Positions 7,389 through 15,767 of a stretch of 26,958 nucleotides of DNA are shown one piece after another. The stretch lies in the IMG/VR virus record IMGVR_UViG_3300027907_000044, positions 1-26,958 of that record; one strand, written 5' to 3'. This stretch comes from a virus. The notes beneath the pieces were generated by a model, which saw only the letters and a list, made by a program, of their open reading frames with translations, searched no databases and was not told the DNA's origin. The translations under genes and the position numbers were made by a program. How positions within the stretch are numbered: the first letter of the stretch is position 1; every line of letters begins with the position of its first letter.

Positions 7389-8291
7389 TTAAACACTGCC
7401 CTTAACGACTATGAAGCCGCGTTGCTGTATGTCGTTCGCGCTTGCCGTCCCGTTCAGCCCCGTACTTTTCAGTATGTTGCTATTTGAGAACGTCGGCGCT
7501 GTCGCGCTCGTCGCCGCCGCCGCGAGCAAGGCGCTCGTTGACGTTACCATTATAAACGTGAGTAGCGACGTCGCGCCGGTTCGCATCAGGAAGAATAAGA
7601 CCATGTGATCGACGCCGTTCAGGCCGAGCGCGGTCGTGTCGTAAATCACGTTCCCGCCGAAATAGAGCCTATACCGCTTCGTGTTCGCGTTTGCCGCGTA
7701 GGCTATCTCAGCGAAGCCCATCATAAAATCGCCGTTCGCCGCAAACGTATTGGCCGCGACGGTCTTACTCGAAAGGTCCGTCTCGGTCGTGTTCGCTATT
7801 GTGGCGCGCGTTGTCGGATCGACGAAGTATGTCCCGAAATTGCTTATCTGGTCGGTCGAGGGCGTTGCGCCGATTCCCGCAGGAAGAAGAAATCGGCCGA
7901 GAGCCGACAGCGAAGCCCTCTCGGTTCCGTTGTTCTGCCAGCGCTCGATTAGTCCGGCGCCGATCTGATTCACGTTGAGCGCGGGATTCGTCCCGTCGTT
8001 GAAGCTCGTATTGATCTGTCCGGTCGAGGTCATACCGACCGAGGTTACAAGGCCGGCGTTCGTGATGTTCGCCTTTTCCGATCCATTTTGTAGCCAGCTT
8101 TGGATTTTGCCCGCGCCAAGCTGGTCCACGCGCAAAACGGGGTCCGTCGCGTGGCTATACTTAATCAGGGCGTCCTTATTCGTCGAAACGCCGCTCAGTA
8201 TATTCACAAGTTGGTTAAACTCATCGTCAACTTCTTGCGAGACGATAAGCGTACTGGGAATGAAATCGGTTATGCGCGTCAGTACAGCCAT
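7389..8291 (-). CDS. Tail fibre protein, paralogue B
   Basis: Protein of 300 residues. The N-terminal about 75 residues are clearly related to those of the next fibre gene (8300-9175): both have TDF(I/V)P(S/A)T, EV(D)DEFNQLVN-type and DP(V/P)L...QL.(A/T)G stretches, which probably form a shared tail-attachment domain. Inside this protein a segment of about 30 residues is repeated (about 50-80 and 103-133; QLGAGKIQSW and QIGAGLIERW). The C-terminal half is Ala/Thr/Asn-rich beta structure, likely the exposed tip. Start supported by AGG 7 bases upstream. Host-binding role is inferred from type and position. Confidence 0.7.
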   Translation of the reverse strand: MAVLTRITDFIPSTLIVSQEVDDEFNQLVNILSGVSTNKDALIKYSHATDPVLRVDQLGAGKIQSWLQNGSEKANITNAGLVTSVGMTSTGQINTSFNDGTNPALNVNQIGAGLIERWQNNGTERASLSALGRFLLPAGIGATPSTDQISNFGTYFVDPTTRATIANTTETDLSSKTVAANTFAANGDFMMGFAEIAYAANANTKRYRLYFGGNVIYDTTALGLNGVDHMVLFFLMRTGATSLLTFIMVTSTSALLAAAATSATAPTFSNSNILKSTGLNGTASANDIQQRGFIVVKGSV

Positions 8292-8299
8292 TTATTAGC

Positions 8300-9175
8300 C
8301 TATGGGGACTTGATGTTTTGATAGCCCTCGACGTTGATTGTAACGTTCCGTTCAGTGATGGTTCCGCTTCTTGCGCTGATTACGACGGTCATCGAGCTAC
8401 CATCCGATATAGCCTGATCGGTGAAATCCTCGGCGTAGAAAGTGAAAGCCGTGTTATTCGTGTCGGTAAAGGCTACGCCACTCCCGACGCCCGCGCCGTT
8501 TATAAAGACTCGAAAGGTCACGCTTCCGCCCGCCGTGTGCGAGCCTGACGCAAACAGGATATGGACGCGGGTGATAAAGCCGCTTGCTATATTCGGAATC
8601 CTGACGAACGCCAGGGCGCTCTGGTCAGTCAACGGGAACGTCGAAGGGTCATCAATCTTAAAAGAGGCGACAAAATACGCCCTCTTGTTGTCAACATAGA
8701 GCTTATTTGCGGCGTCTTCGTTGGCGACCGGGAGGCCGGATTGAATCTTCACAACGCCCGATCCGTTCGGGACCAGCTTCATCGAAGCGTTGGCGTCTCC
8801 CAGGACTTGCAGCTCAACCGGATTGCCGGTTGCGGCGTTTTTCATCACGAAGTAGTTGGCCGCCGAAGCCGTCAGAGTGAAAAGCAACTGCTCGTTATCG
8901 TTCGTGTCGTAGACGCCGGGCGTGCGAATCGAGCCGTCATTGCGAATTCGGAACTTTTCGACGCCAGCCTGGAAGCCCTTCAGGATCGGCCCGGTTGAAA
9001 GTTGGTTCAGCTCAAGCGGCGGATCGCCCGTATCGCTGACCTTCATCACGCCCTTGATAGCCGTGCTGGTCCCATTGAGCAGATTGACGAGCTGGTTAAA
9101 CTCGGCGTCTACCTCGGCCGACAGGATCGGGGTCGCGGGAACGAAATCCGTCACTCTTGCTAAAGGACTGGCCAT
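8300..9175 (-). CDS. Tail fibre protein, paralogue A
   Basis: Protein of 291 residues whose N-terminus matches that of the neighbouring fibre over about 75 residues, while the C-terminal parts differ. A middle repeat-like region (about 75-165) resembles fibre-shaft sequence, ending with NEDAANKLYVDNK, a motif common in phage fibres just before the distal domain. The last about 110 residues are beta-rich (FRVFINGAGVGSG). It abuts the nozzle gene with no intervening base. Two fibres with the same anchor and different tips suggest either a mixed-fibre tail or duplication followed by divergence in receptor use. Confidence 0.75.
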   Translation of the reverse strand: MASPLARVTDFVPATPILSAEVDAEFNQLVNLLNGTSTAIKGVMKVSDTGDPPLELNQLSTGPILKGFQAGVEKFRIRNDGSIRTPGVYDTNDNEQLLFTLTASAANYFVMKNAATGNPVELQVLGDANASMKLVPNGSGVVKIQSGLPVANEDAANKLYVDNKRAYFVASFKIDDPSTFPLTDQSALAFVRIPNIASGFITRVHILFASGSHTAGGSVTFRVFINGAGVGSGVAFTDTNNTAFTFYAEDFTDQAISDGSSMTVVISARSGTITERNVTINVEGYQNIKSP

Positions 9176-10813
9176 TTAGAGCGTTGTAACTCCCTTTTCG
9201 TTGAGCAGTGTATACATCAAGAGCATGTCCTTAATCACTATGGCCTCATCGGCCTGACCGTTCGAGATCCGGAACGTAATCGTCTCGCCGATCCGGCCGG
9301 ATGAGTTCGATAGAAGCCGTCTTACGACCTGTACCGGCCCCTGTACGGCCGTATCCCAACTGTCCACATCCCAAATTGCTTGATCCCACAAGGCGCCAAG
9401 TGTGGACGCCGCGAGCGGAAAAGATTGATTGCCGCCCTTGTTTAAATTGCCGTCGAGAAAGTATTGAATTGCGACCTGCGCGGCATTGCTCAAAAGGTCG
9501 AAGTTAAAGCCCCACTTGTGCCATTCCTTGCGTAGTAGAACAGATTCGTGCGAGAAGGCCTTGGTCTTCAATTCCTTTGCGTAAGGCTCGCCGTTGTCGC
9601 TGTAGACGCCGCCCGAATCCTTCGGCCTGTAGGCGAATAATTGATGCGTCCCGGCCGCGTTTTCAGCTCCAACCACGTAGACGGTCCCGGTCGCGCTTGG
9701 GAACGATGTTGCGGCCGTGAAGCCCGCCAGGCCTGTAAACCGCGTCCAGCGCGCAGCGTCAACGCCCGCTTGAATGTTCAGGTAATCAAGGACGTAGCTT
9801 TCGTTGATAGAGCGGGTCGATAGATTGCTTGGGAACGATAGCCAATATTGGTTCGCGTTCGGCAATAAGAGCGATGGTATTTCCTCGGTCGTCTTGTTGA
9901 TCTTGCCGATCTCGGCCACGTTCCGGCTGTAGAGCGCGGTCCTGAAGTCCTCGGCGACCTCTGACAGCCGCAGGGAGGCGAGGCCCTGCGGCGACAGATA
10001 GACCACATCGTCGAGTAGCGGTTGAATCGAATACGGCGAAACACAGCCGATCGTCTGCGAATGGATCGCGACTCGGATGTTGCTGGCCAGCGTGATCGCC
10101 TTCGCCGGATCTATCTTGACGAGTTTGTAAATCTTCTTCGTTTTCCAGACGTAGAGCGCGTCTTTTGTCGCGAAAAGGCCGGTAATCAGGTCGTTATCGT
10201 CAATTTCTATATCGAGCGAAACGCCTTGCACGTCGGTTCCGGTCGCCCAGTTTTCAGGATCGCCAAGGAATGAGCCTCGAAGCTGATTCGGTTCCGTCGC
10301 GGAAACGATCCACACTCGATTCTCCCACAGGGCGATATATTTTCCCTTTGGCGGCGATCCGCCGAGGGCGGCCGCAACGGCGCCAGTTGAAACCTTCACC
10401 GGATTGTCGCCCGATGTCGCCTTGTTCACGCCGATCGCCAGGTCTTTATAAGTAATCCACTGCCAAAACGTATCGTTGGGAAGCGTCAGGGCGCCGGTCA
10501 GATTCGTGTCGCCGGTTCCGTCCGTCTCGACGATTCGGAGCTGGCTGCCGGTTGTGAAAAGGATTCCGATCTCGCCCGATCCGGACGTGAAGTAGTAATC
10601 GGATGTTATGCGGCTGGCGTAGGTATTGGCGTTGAGCTGGACGAAACCGTTACGAGTCGAGAGATTGTCCGACTCGTCGAATTCCATGTTGTGAATGTCC
10701 TGCGCGGCGTCATCTGGAATTTCAGTTGATGGTTTGGACGTGATTATCCCTCGGCCCCATCCGGCGTAGGGAATCGTCTTTACGCCTGCATTGTCCGCGT
10801 TCGAGCTTGCGAT
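9176..10813 (-). CDS. Tail nozzle protein (T7 gp12-like), apparent AUC start
   Basis: Beta-rich protein that closes the tail tube, analogous to T7 gp12. From the first AUG (10687) it has 503 residues, but the frame is open and protein-like for another 42 codons upstream. These contain SKPSTEIPDDAAQDIHN leading into NLSTRNG, the normal N-terminal pattern of this family (a Pro-containing segment, an Asn, then an R-x-G turn). The added stretch has no AUG, GUG or UUG. A near-perfect site GGGAGG follows the stop of the upstream gene and ends 5 bases before an AUC codon at 10813 (another AUC is at 10816). I therefore call an AUC start, about 545 residues. A sequencing error or internal start at 10687 (weak AGGA 10 bases upstream) remain possible. 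Gene identity is firmer than its start. Confidence 0.75.
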   Translation of the reverse strand: MASSNADNAGVKTIPYAGWGRGIITSKPSTEIPDDAAQDIHNMEFDESDNLSTRNGFVQLNANTYASRITSDYYFTSGSGEIGILFTTGSQLRIVETDGTGDTNLTGALTLPNDTFWQWITYKDLAIGVNKATSGDNPVKVSTGAVAAALGGSPPKGKYIALWENRVWIVSATEPNQLRGSFLGDPENWATGTDVQGVSLDIEIDDNDLITGLFATKDALYVWKTKKIYKLVKIDPAKAITLASNIRVAIHSQTIGCVSPYSIQPLLDDVVYLSPQGLASLRLSEVAEDFRTALYSRNVAEIGKINKTTEEIPSLLLPNANQYWLSFPSNLSTRSINESYVLDYLNIQAGVDAARWTRFTGLAGFTAATSFPSATGTVYVVGAENAAGTHQLFAYRPKDSGGVYSDNGEPYAKELKTKAFSHESVLLRKEWHKWGFNFDLLSNAAQVAIQYFLDGNLNKGGNQSFPLAASTLGALWDQAIWDVDSWDTAVQGPVQVVRRLLSNSSGRIGETITFRISNGQADEAIVIKDMLLMYTLLNEKGVTTL

Positions 10814-10824
10814 GATTTCCTCCC

Positions 10825-11526
10825 TTACCAGTAGTCAGGATAGTTACCGGGAAGGCGCGGTCCTCTGCGCCTGCGGAGGTTGGATAGGTCTACTTCTTGC
10901 AAGACGGCCTTATCGGCGACTTTGTTATTTTCCCGGTCGGCGATTCTTTTCAGACTCTTTTCGTAGCGGCGGATCGCGAGCGCCGAGGCGTCATACTTGC
11001 CAAGGTTTTCGAGCAGGAAAGACCGGACGCGGTCAAGCGTCGGAACGATCCACGAAAGCGGGATCGGAATATTTGAAGCCGACGCGGTATCAGTCGGGTC
11101 GAAATAATGCTCCTCGGAAACGCTCTCGATGGCGGCCGGAACCGGGACAAGCCGGATTACGAGAAGCGTATCAGAGCCGACCACGACAACGCCGTCTTCG
11201 AGCCACCACTTCGGGCGGCCGGGATCCGTTAGCTTTATGCCCTTGTACGCAAGCTCTTGCGCCGTGGAGTAAACAATTGGAACTCCGTCTGTTACAAATT
11301 GAAGCTGAATCAGCTCGCGGGCGGTCGCGGGCATATTGTACGTCGGCGTAGCGACCGCCGTGGCGAACGTGGACCGGGCCTTGTACGGATTGAAGTTTGC
11401 GGCAAGGGCGATTTCCTGAACGGCTTCGTTCACACGCTTTTCGACGAGCGTAACGAAGTCGGTGTCGTCCGTTGACTCGCCGACTTCGGTTATCAGGCTT
11501 AAAGCTATGGAATTCGGAGTCGCCAT
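10825..11526 (-). CDS. Head-tail adaptor / tail tubular protein A-like (T7 gp11-like)
   Basis: Protein of 233 residues. The N-terminus (ALSLITEVGESTDDTDF, then VEKRVNEAVQEIA) and the later alternation of beta segments with a C-terminal helical part fit podovirus adaptor proteins, which bind below the portal ring and hold the nozzle. T7 gp11 is about 196 residues, so the size is near normal. It ends with a basic stretch (LRRRRGPR). It lies directly upstream of the nozzle gene, the usual order. The ribosome site is weak, and the start lies 5 bases after the previous stop, so coupling is likely. Confidence 0.7.
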   Translation of the reverse strand: MATPNSIALSLITEVGESTDDTDFVTLVEKRVNEAVQEIALAANFNPYKARSTFATAVATPTYNMPATARELIQLQFVTDGVPIVYSTAQELAYKGIKLTDPGRPKWWLEDGVVVVGSDTLLVIRLVPVPAAIESVSEEHYFDPTDTASASNIPIPLSWIVPTLDRVRSFLLENLGKYDASALAIRRYEKSLKRIADRENNKVADKAVLQEVDLSNLRRRRGPRLPGNYPDYW

Positions 11527-11531
11527 TTATT

Positions 11532-12125
11532 CTACTTTGCCCCTGTCAAATACTCGCCCTTGACGCTTTGGCCCACATTCCACTGCCGCTGATTCAGCTC
11601 GCCGGCCGTGATGATGTGATCGTTTAATTGCTGAACGGTATGGGCTGTCGCTTCGTGATACTCGCGCAGCGCGATAAGTCGATCGCCGAAAGTCTTTCCG
11701 TCGCTCATCGGCTGCTTGACCGGCGCATCTTCCCACGCTGTCGCGCCGGCTTCCTTCGCGGCGTCAAACGGGCAGTTGCGCGAACGGCACATCGAGGGCG
11801 TTAGGTCAACATAGCGGCGAAGGACATTGAAACTGTCAACCCTGATTTCCTGATGGACCATCATCCGGTTATCCGTCGAGATCGACGCTGCTTGAATCTT
11901 AGCCTCTGCGGCCTTCAGTTGAAGCTCTCGGCGCATTTCCTCGGCGTCTTCGGCCGTCAGTCCAGTTTTGACGCTCGGCGCTTGCGGCGCTTTTTGAGCC
12001 TGAAGGCGCTCGCGCGTGGCGAGATTCGAGGCGCGAATCTTTTCCTTTTGCGCTTCCGACATCGGCCCGCGCTTGCGCGTCTTTTTCTCGGCCACTGGTT
12101 CGGCGCTCAAAATGTCTTCAGCCAT
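11532..12125 (-). CDS. Hypothetical protein with basic N-terminal motif
   Basis: Protein of 197 residues, family not recognised. Residues about 14-45 are basic and helical (KKTRKRGPMSEAQKEKIRAS), like short nucleic-acid-binding segments found in phage and homing-endonuclease-associated proteins. The rest is mostly helical, with one CRSRNC cysteine pair. The start is well supported: GGGAGG lies 8 bases upstream, and the ATG overlaps the previous stop as TAATG. Placement between the decoration/modification genes and the adaptor suggests a head-completion or assembly role, but nothing in the sequence proves it. Confidence 0.55.
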   Translation of the reverse strand: MAEDILSAEPVAEKKTRKRGPMSEAQKEKIRASNLATRERLQAQKAPQAPSVKTGLTAEDAEEMRRELQLKAAEAKIQAASISTDNRMMVHQEIRVDSFNVLRRYVDLTPSMCRSRNCPFDAAKEAGATAWEDAPVKQPMSDGKTFGDRLIALREYHEATAHTVQQLNDHIITAGELNQRQWNVGQSVKGEYLTGAK

Positions 12126-12334
12126 TAGTACGACCTCCCGCCGCGACCCTTGGCGGTTCCCATCGCCTTGCCTGTGGCGTTAAGGCGTCCGGCGCCCATC
12201 GCCGGCTTTTGCGGGTTGCCCATCACGAAACCTCTTTGACCATTGGCCTTGCCCGCTGTTGGGTTTGTGGTGTTCGTGACAAACTGATTCTTTTTCCCGA
12301 TGGTCGTTTTCTTCATCTTTTTCATTGCAGGCAT
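12125..12334 (-). CDS. Small basic Gly/Lys/Asn-rich protein
   Basis: Protein of 69 residues, strongly basic, with five Met in the first third (MPAMKKMKKTTIGKK) and a Gly/Arg-rich end (GKGRGGRSY-like). It has no predicted membrane segment or folded-domain signature and may be disordered. The start at 12334 is chosen for AAGGA 10 bases upstream; a longer version to 12379 lacks such a site. Basic, disordered small proteins in phage head modules often bind DNA inside the capsid. This is only a suggestion. The gene follows the three-domain enzyme by 13 bases and overlaps the next gene by one base. Confidence 0.55.
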   Translation of the reverse strand: MPAMKKMKKTTIGKKNQFVTNTTNPTAGKANGQRGFVMGNPQKPAMGAGRLNATGKAMGTAKGRGGRSY

Positions 12335-12347
12335 AGTTTCACTTTCC

Positions 12348-14225
12348 TTAGAAGGGGCGGCCCTTCGAGTAATATTCAACCAAATCTTGTTTAATCAGGT
12401 TGAAATCGTCGTCCAGCCATAGGACATCTTCATGCAGGTGGCCTATGCGGACACGGTTCGCCATATAGAGAGTATTACCGGCCTCTCGGAATTTGGCCCA
12501 AAAATAGCTGTCGGCGTCGGTCTTGCCGTTCTCCCATTCGCCTTCGCTGTTCGGAGTGTCGAGAAACCACGGCTTTTTCAACTTCTGAATCGCGCTGACC
12601 TTGATAATGGTAAGGCCGTAGACGGTATTGTCCACCTTCGTCAAGTCTAGGCTTTTCATATCGTCCAGCGGCACGCCGCCGCCCCATTCGCCGTCCTGCT
12701 TTATGATTCCGGCGAGCGGAGGATGGTCTTTCCATCTCGACGCCTGCCATGCCGCTATGGCGTCGGCCTCCGGATAGCGGACAGCAAGCCGCAGTAATTC
12801 GTTTACGTCCCAATTCGTAAATATCGAGTCGTAATCGATCGTTATGAGATAGTCCGCGCCCGAACGTATGAGCGAGTTAAATCCGTTCTGCATGGCCGCG
12901 CCCCAATTGATCCCGGCGCCGCCCGTTCTCAGCACAAGCATTCGCGGATCGCTAAAGCCTCGCTCGATAACGCCCGCAACGGCTTGAAAGCCGAGCCTCG
13001 GAACGGACGTCACGCCCGCGACGTTATAGATCGCCTTCGCCCCTGTTTGCCTATCGTGAATATATATCGGCTTTATCTCAAGGGGCTTCTTTACCTCGGC
13101 CCTCCTCTGATACAGGGCCTCATAGATCCGTTCGACTTCGGGCTGTGGGCTGCGCTTGTAATGCCAGGTCGTCACGCGCTCGAAGCCGCGCGGTATCAGG
13201 TAATCGTCGAGGTCTTTGAGAAGACAGCCGCCCTTGTACAGCTCGAAATCGCAAGCCTCAGCGCGGATAAACTTGAAGTTATTCAGGATGCCTTCCGCGC
13301 CCTTCAGCACAAGTAATTCCGCGCCTTGCACGTCCATTATTAGCGTATCGTAGTCGGCCAGGTTTACGCTAAAGCGCTGCAAGGCCGTCTTCAGCGTAGT
13401 GCCTGTAGCCGGAAAAGAATAGTCATATTTTATATCCGGCCATATCTTCAGATGTTCTCCGAATTCAAAGACAGAAGAAGACTGGCCGCCGTTGCTGGCC
13501 ACGCAGAATTCATGCTGCCTGTCGTCTTCATCGCTAATCAGGCAATGGATCGCCCGCTGATTCGGGTAGCCGATGATGTTTGCCCCTAGCTGCGCGAACG
13601 CTTGCTGCCATGCTTCAATCCAAACGACCGGCAGGCCGTATCCGGCGTAAATGTCGCGGGCCTGCCCAGTGTTCGCCCCGACGTGGATCACGCCCTTCGA
13701 GTCCTTGATGAATTCGTAAGTCGGAGTCGGGGCATAGGTCAACTTCGGTTCCGGCTTGCGCGCTTCGAGGTTCAGCGATACTTGATAGCTCGAACAGTCC
13801 GGCGCGTCGGATTCCCATTTCTGGACGTCCACAAGCCCCGCGCCTTCGAGCAAGGCCTTTAGCTTTTCTTCGTTGAAGAAGGCCTTGTGATAATCCTCGC
13901 CGTCGCGCTGTCCGCCGAAAAGATAATGCTCAAGCCTACTGTCGCCCCTGTGTCCGTTTGAATAGGCCTTAACTATCCAATCGAAATCGGGAACGGCAAT
14001 CTTGAGCTTTCCGCCAGGCCTGAGAACGCGCGCCCATTCCCTGACCACATCGGCCACCTGACCATGTGGAAAATGTTCAAGGACGTGACTCGCGCGCACT
14101 TCATCTATCGCTCCGTCTGCGTAGTTGCGGAGCGGATAGATTTCGTGACAGGTCTTGATGTCAAGATTCTGGTAGCCCTCGATTGGAGAGCTACCAGAGC
14201 CTAGATTAAGTTTGTTTCCGATCAT
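12348..14225 (-). CDS. Three-domain enzyme: SAM methyltransferase - FkbM methyltransferase - glycosyltransferase
   Basis: Protein of 625 residues combining three catalytic modules. Residues about 5-155 are a class I methyltransferase (LNLGSGSSP at 6-14 as SAM motif I; ASHVLEHFP at 45-53; VLRPGGKLKIAVPDF near 67-81). Residues about 175-350 are FkbM-type (HVGANTG at 181-187, IEAW at 203-206, SSSVFEF at 249-255, MDVQGAELLVLKGAEGI at 297-313); FkbM enzymes O-methylate sugars. Residues about 385-620 resemble a GT-A glycosyltransferase, with a DxD-type IDYDS at 463-467 and a late HLHED at 596-600. It sits inside the virion operon, overlapping the decoration gene by 4 bases. The likely job is adding and methylating a sugar on a virion protein or on host surface glycan. 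The acceptor is unknown. Confidence 0.85.
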   Translation of the reverse strand: MIGNKLNLGSGSSPIEGYQNLDIKTCHEIYPLRNYADGAIDEVRASHVLEHFPHGQVADVVREWARVLRPGGKLKIAVPDFDWIVKAYSNGHRGDSRLEHYLFGGQRDGEDYHKAFFNEEKLKALLEGAGLVDVQKWESDAPDCSSYQVSLNLEARKPEPKLTYAPTPTYEFIKDSKGVIHVGANTGQARDIYAGYGLPVVWIEAWQQAFAQLGANIIGYPNQRAIHCLISDEDDRQHEFCVASNGGQSSSVFEFGEHLKIWPDIKYDYSFPATGTTLKTALQRFSVNLADYDTLIMDVQGAELLVLKGAEGILNNFKFIRAEACDFELYKGGCLLKDLDDYLIPRGFERVTTWHYKRSPQPEVERIYEALYQRRAEVKKPLEIKPIYIHDRQTGAKAIYNVAGVTSVPRLGFQAVAGVIERGFSDPRMLVLRTGGAGINWGAAMQNGFNSLIRSGADYLITIDYDSIFTNWDVNELLRLAVRYPEADAIAAWQASRWKDHPPLAGIIKQDGEWGGGVPLDDMKSLDLTKVDNTVYGLTIIKVSAIQKLKKPWFLDTPNSEGEWENGKTDADSYFWAKFREAGNTLYMANRVRIGHLHEDVLWLDDDFNLIKQDLVEYYSKGRPF

Positions 14226-14725
14226 CCTTGTCCTATGTAGACTTCGATGTTCGCGCCGTTCGAGTCGTTCGCGTCGAGCGCGATGATTGGCGACTGCGCG
14301 TAGGCCAGTAATTCAAAATAGTCGTTACTGGTAAAGTTGGAATCGGCCTGCGTGAGCGTGGTAAGCGTTCCCGCCGTCGCCGATGACCCCAAGCGCGCCG
14401 CCGCCGCAGTGGAAGCCGCCGCCTTCGCCGACGCAACGCGGCCGTGTCTCGTTATCCAACCAAACGAGCCTGACGCTATGGCGACGTGCGCAATTCCCAC
14501 GATCGGTTGCTGAATTGCAGACGACGGAATAAGCGCGTGAGGCTCTAGCGCCTCATCGGTCTTGAGTATCAGCGAGTCGCCAAGAGCGATTGCGGTCGCG
14601 GCCTTGACGTAGCGGAGCTTAGTCCCTGGAAAGTTGACCGTATCGGGATGGTCGCTTTCCGTGCCGGGAACAAACGCGGCGCTCGTATCGACTCTGGTCG
14701 GGTCGCATCCTAAAATAGCTGGCAT
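14222..14725 (-). CDS. Capsid decoration / cement protein
   Basis: Protein of 167 residues, small, beta-rich and Ala/Ser/Thr-rich, directly after the major capsid gene. The N-terminal pattern (LGCDPT..., FVPGT..., YVKAATAIALGDSLIL) is typical of DUF2190-like or cement proteins that bind the capsid outer surface. AAGGAG lies 5 bases before the ATG. Its 3' end overlaps the start of the three-domain enzyme (ATGA), so those two proteins are translated in a coupled manner, which makes this exposed protein one plausible target of that enzyme. Confidence 0.7.
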   Translation of the reverse strand: MPAILGCDPTRVDTSAAFVPGTESDHPDTVNFPGTKLRYVKAATAIALGDSLILKTDEALEPHALIPSSAIQQPIVGIAHVAIASGSFGWITRHGRVASAKAAASTAAAARLGSSATAGTLTTLTQADSNFTSNDYFELLAYAQSPIIALDANDSNGANIEVYIGQG

Positions 14726-14734
14726 GTAGTCTCC

Positions 14735-15748
14735 TTATGGTGTGTATTCAACATTCATGCGGCCCTGACGGCGCCGGTTGGACATTACAAGATTTGCGTG
14801 AAGGATCATCTGAATCGTGTCGGCCATCTGGTCGAACGGGCGGATTGGATCGCTCATCACGAAATCAAAATTTTCCATCATTACAAACTTGAGATATTTG
14901 AGATTGAGCGCGAGAAAGCCGTGTCCGGCCGTAGCGGAAGATGTGGCGTTCGTGTGCGGGAAAATATGGTCATCGAAGCAGACAACGCCACCTTTAAAGA
15001 TGTAGTTTTGAAAGCCCGACCGGACCATGTCCTCATCGAAGGCCTCGCGAATGTAGCGCTCATTCGAGACAAGCGTGCCTTCCCAGGCCTCATGTACCTC
15101 TTTCGACGTGATATACATCGTCGGCCATTCGTTCTGCGATGAGCAGGAATTCGCCAGGCGGCGCATCGCGGGCGGCAATGTGGTTGGCGCTGTGGCAATG
15201 TCGCCCGGTGAGGCCTCCGTCTGATTGCGCCAGTTCGTAAAGGCCGAGCTGTCGATGTTGCCGTAAGTGCTGTTCGTTCCGGCAAAGTCGAGGCCGATGG
15301 CGAGGCCGGTCAGGTCGGCGCCGCCGTTCCCGGTCCCGTCAAGGAACAGCTCCCGGTTCACTTCGATGCGCATCGAGAGCGCCAGGCGATTTATTACGGC
15401 GTCCCACAGGTCAACCGGCGCCGTTGCCGAATTGCTGTTCTTGCCCTGTTCGAGCAAGGAAAGCCCTTCCGTTCCCGCAATGATTTTCCAGAGATATGAC
15501 GCAACGTTCGGGTCCGACTGCAATGTGACATCAAGATTCTGGAATTCCGTATACGAATGGACGTTCGTGTTCGCGGTAAGGATCGTCGGCTCGACAATCT
15601 GTGTCCCGCCTGGGCGGGTTTCAACGGCGTCCATCATCGCCATTTTCCATAGCAGGGCGATTGCTCCCACTATAGATTCCGTCACTCTCGGCGCGTAGAG
15701 AGGCAATGTGGTTGCCACTACGCGATTGAAAGAGGTATCTAAGGCCAT
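14735..15748 (-). CDS. Major capsid protein (HK97-type)
   Basis: Protein of 337 residues. Its length, its place between scaffold and decoration protein, and its composition fit an HK97-fold capsid of the type found in small podoviruses. Features include an N-terminal hydrophobic helix (SIVGAIALLWKM), a central helix region (LWDAVINRLALSMRIEVNRE), the segment AWEGTLVSNERYIREAF, and a C-terminal strand with MILHANLVMSNRRRQGRM. The start is supported by AGGAG 7 bases upstream. No protease gene or obvious prohead cleavage site is seen, so the capsid may assemble on a separate scaffold, which the next gene upstream provides. Confidence 0.85.
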   Translation of the reverse strand: MALDTSFNRVVATTLPLYAPRVTESIVGAIALLWKMAMMDAVETRPGGTQIVEPTILTANTNVHSYTEFQNLDVTLQSDPNVASYLWKIIAGTEGLSLLEQGKNSNSATAPVDLWDAVINRLALSMRIEVNRELFLDGTGNGGADLTGLAIGLDFAGTNSTYGNIDSSAFTNWRNQTEASPGDIATAPTTLPPAMRRLANSCSSQNEWPTMYITSKEVHEAWEGTLVSNERYIREAFDEDMVRSGFQNYIFKGGVVCFDDHIFPHTNATSSATAGHGFLALNLKYLKFVMMENFDFVMSDPIRPFDQMADTIQMILHANLVMSNRRRQGRMNVEYTP

Positions 15749-15767
15749 CGTTTATCTCCTATCGGGC

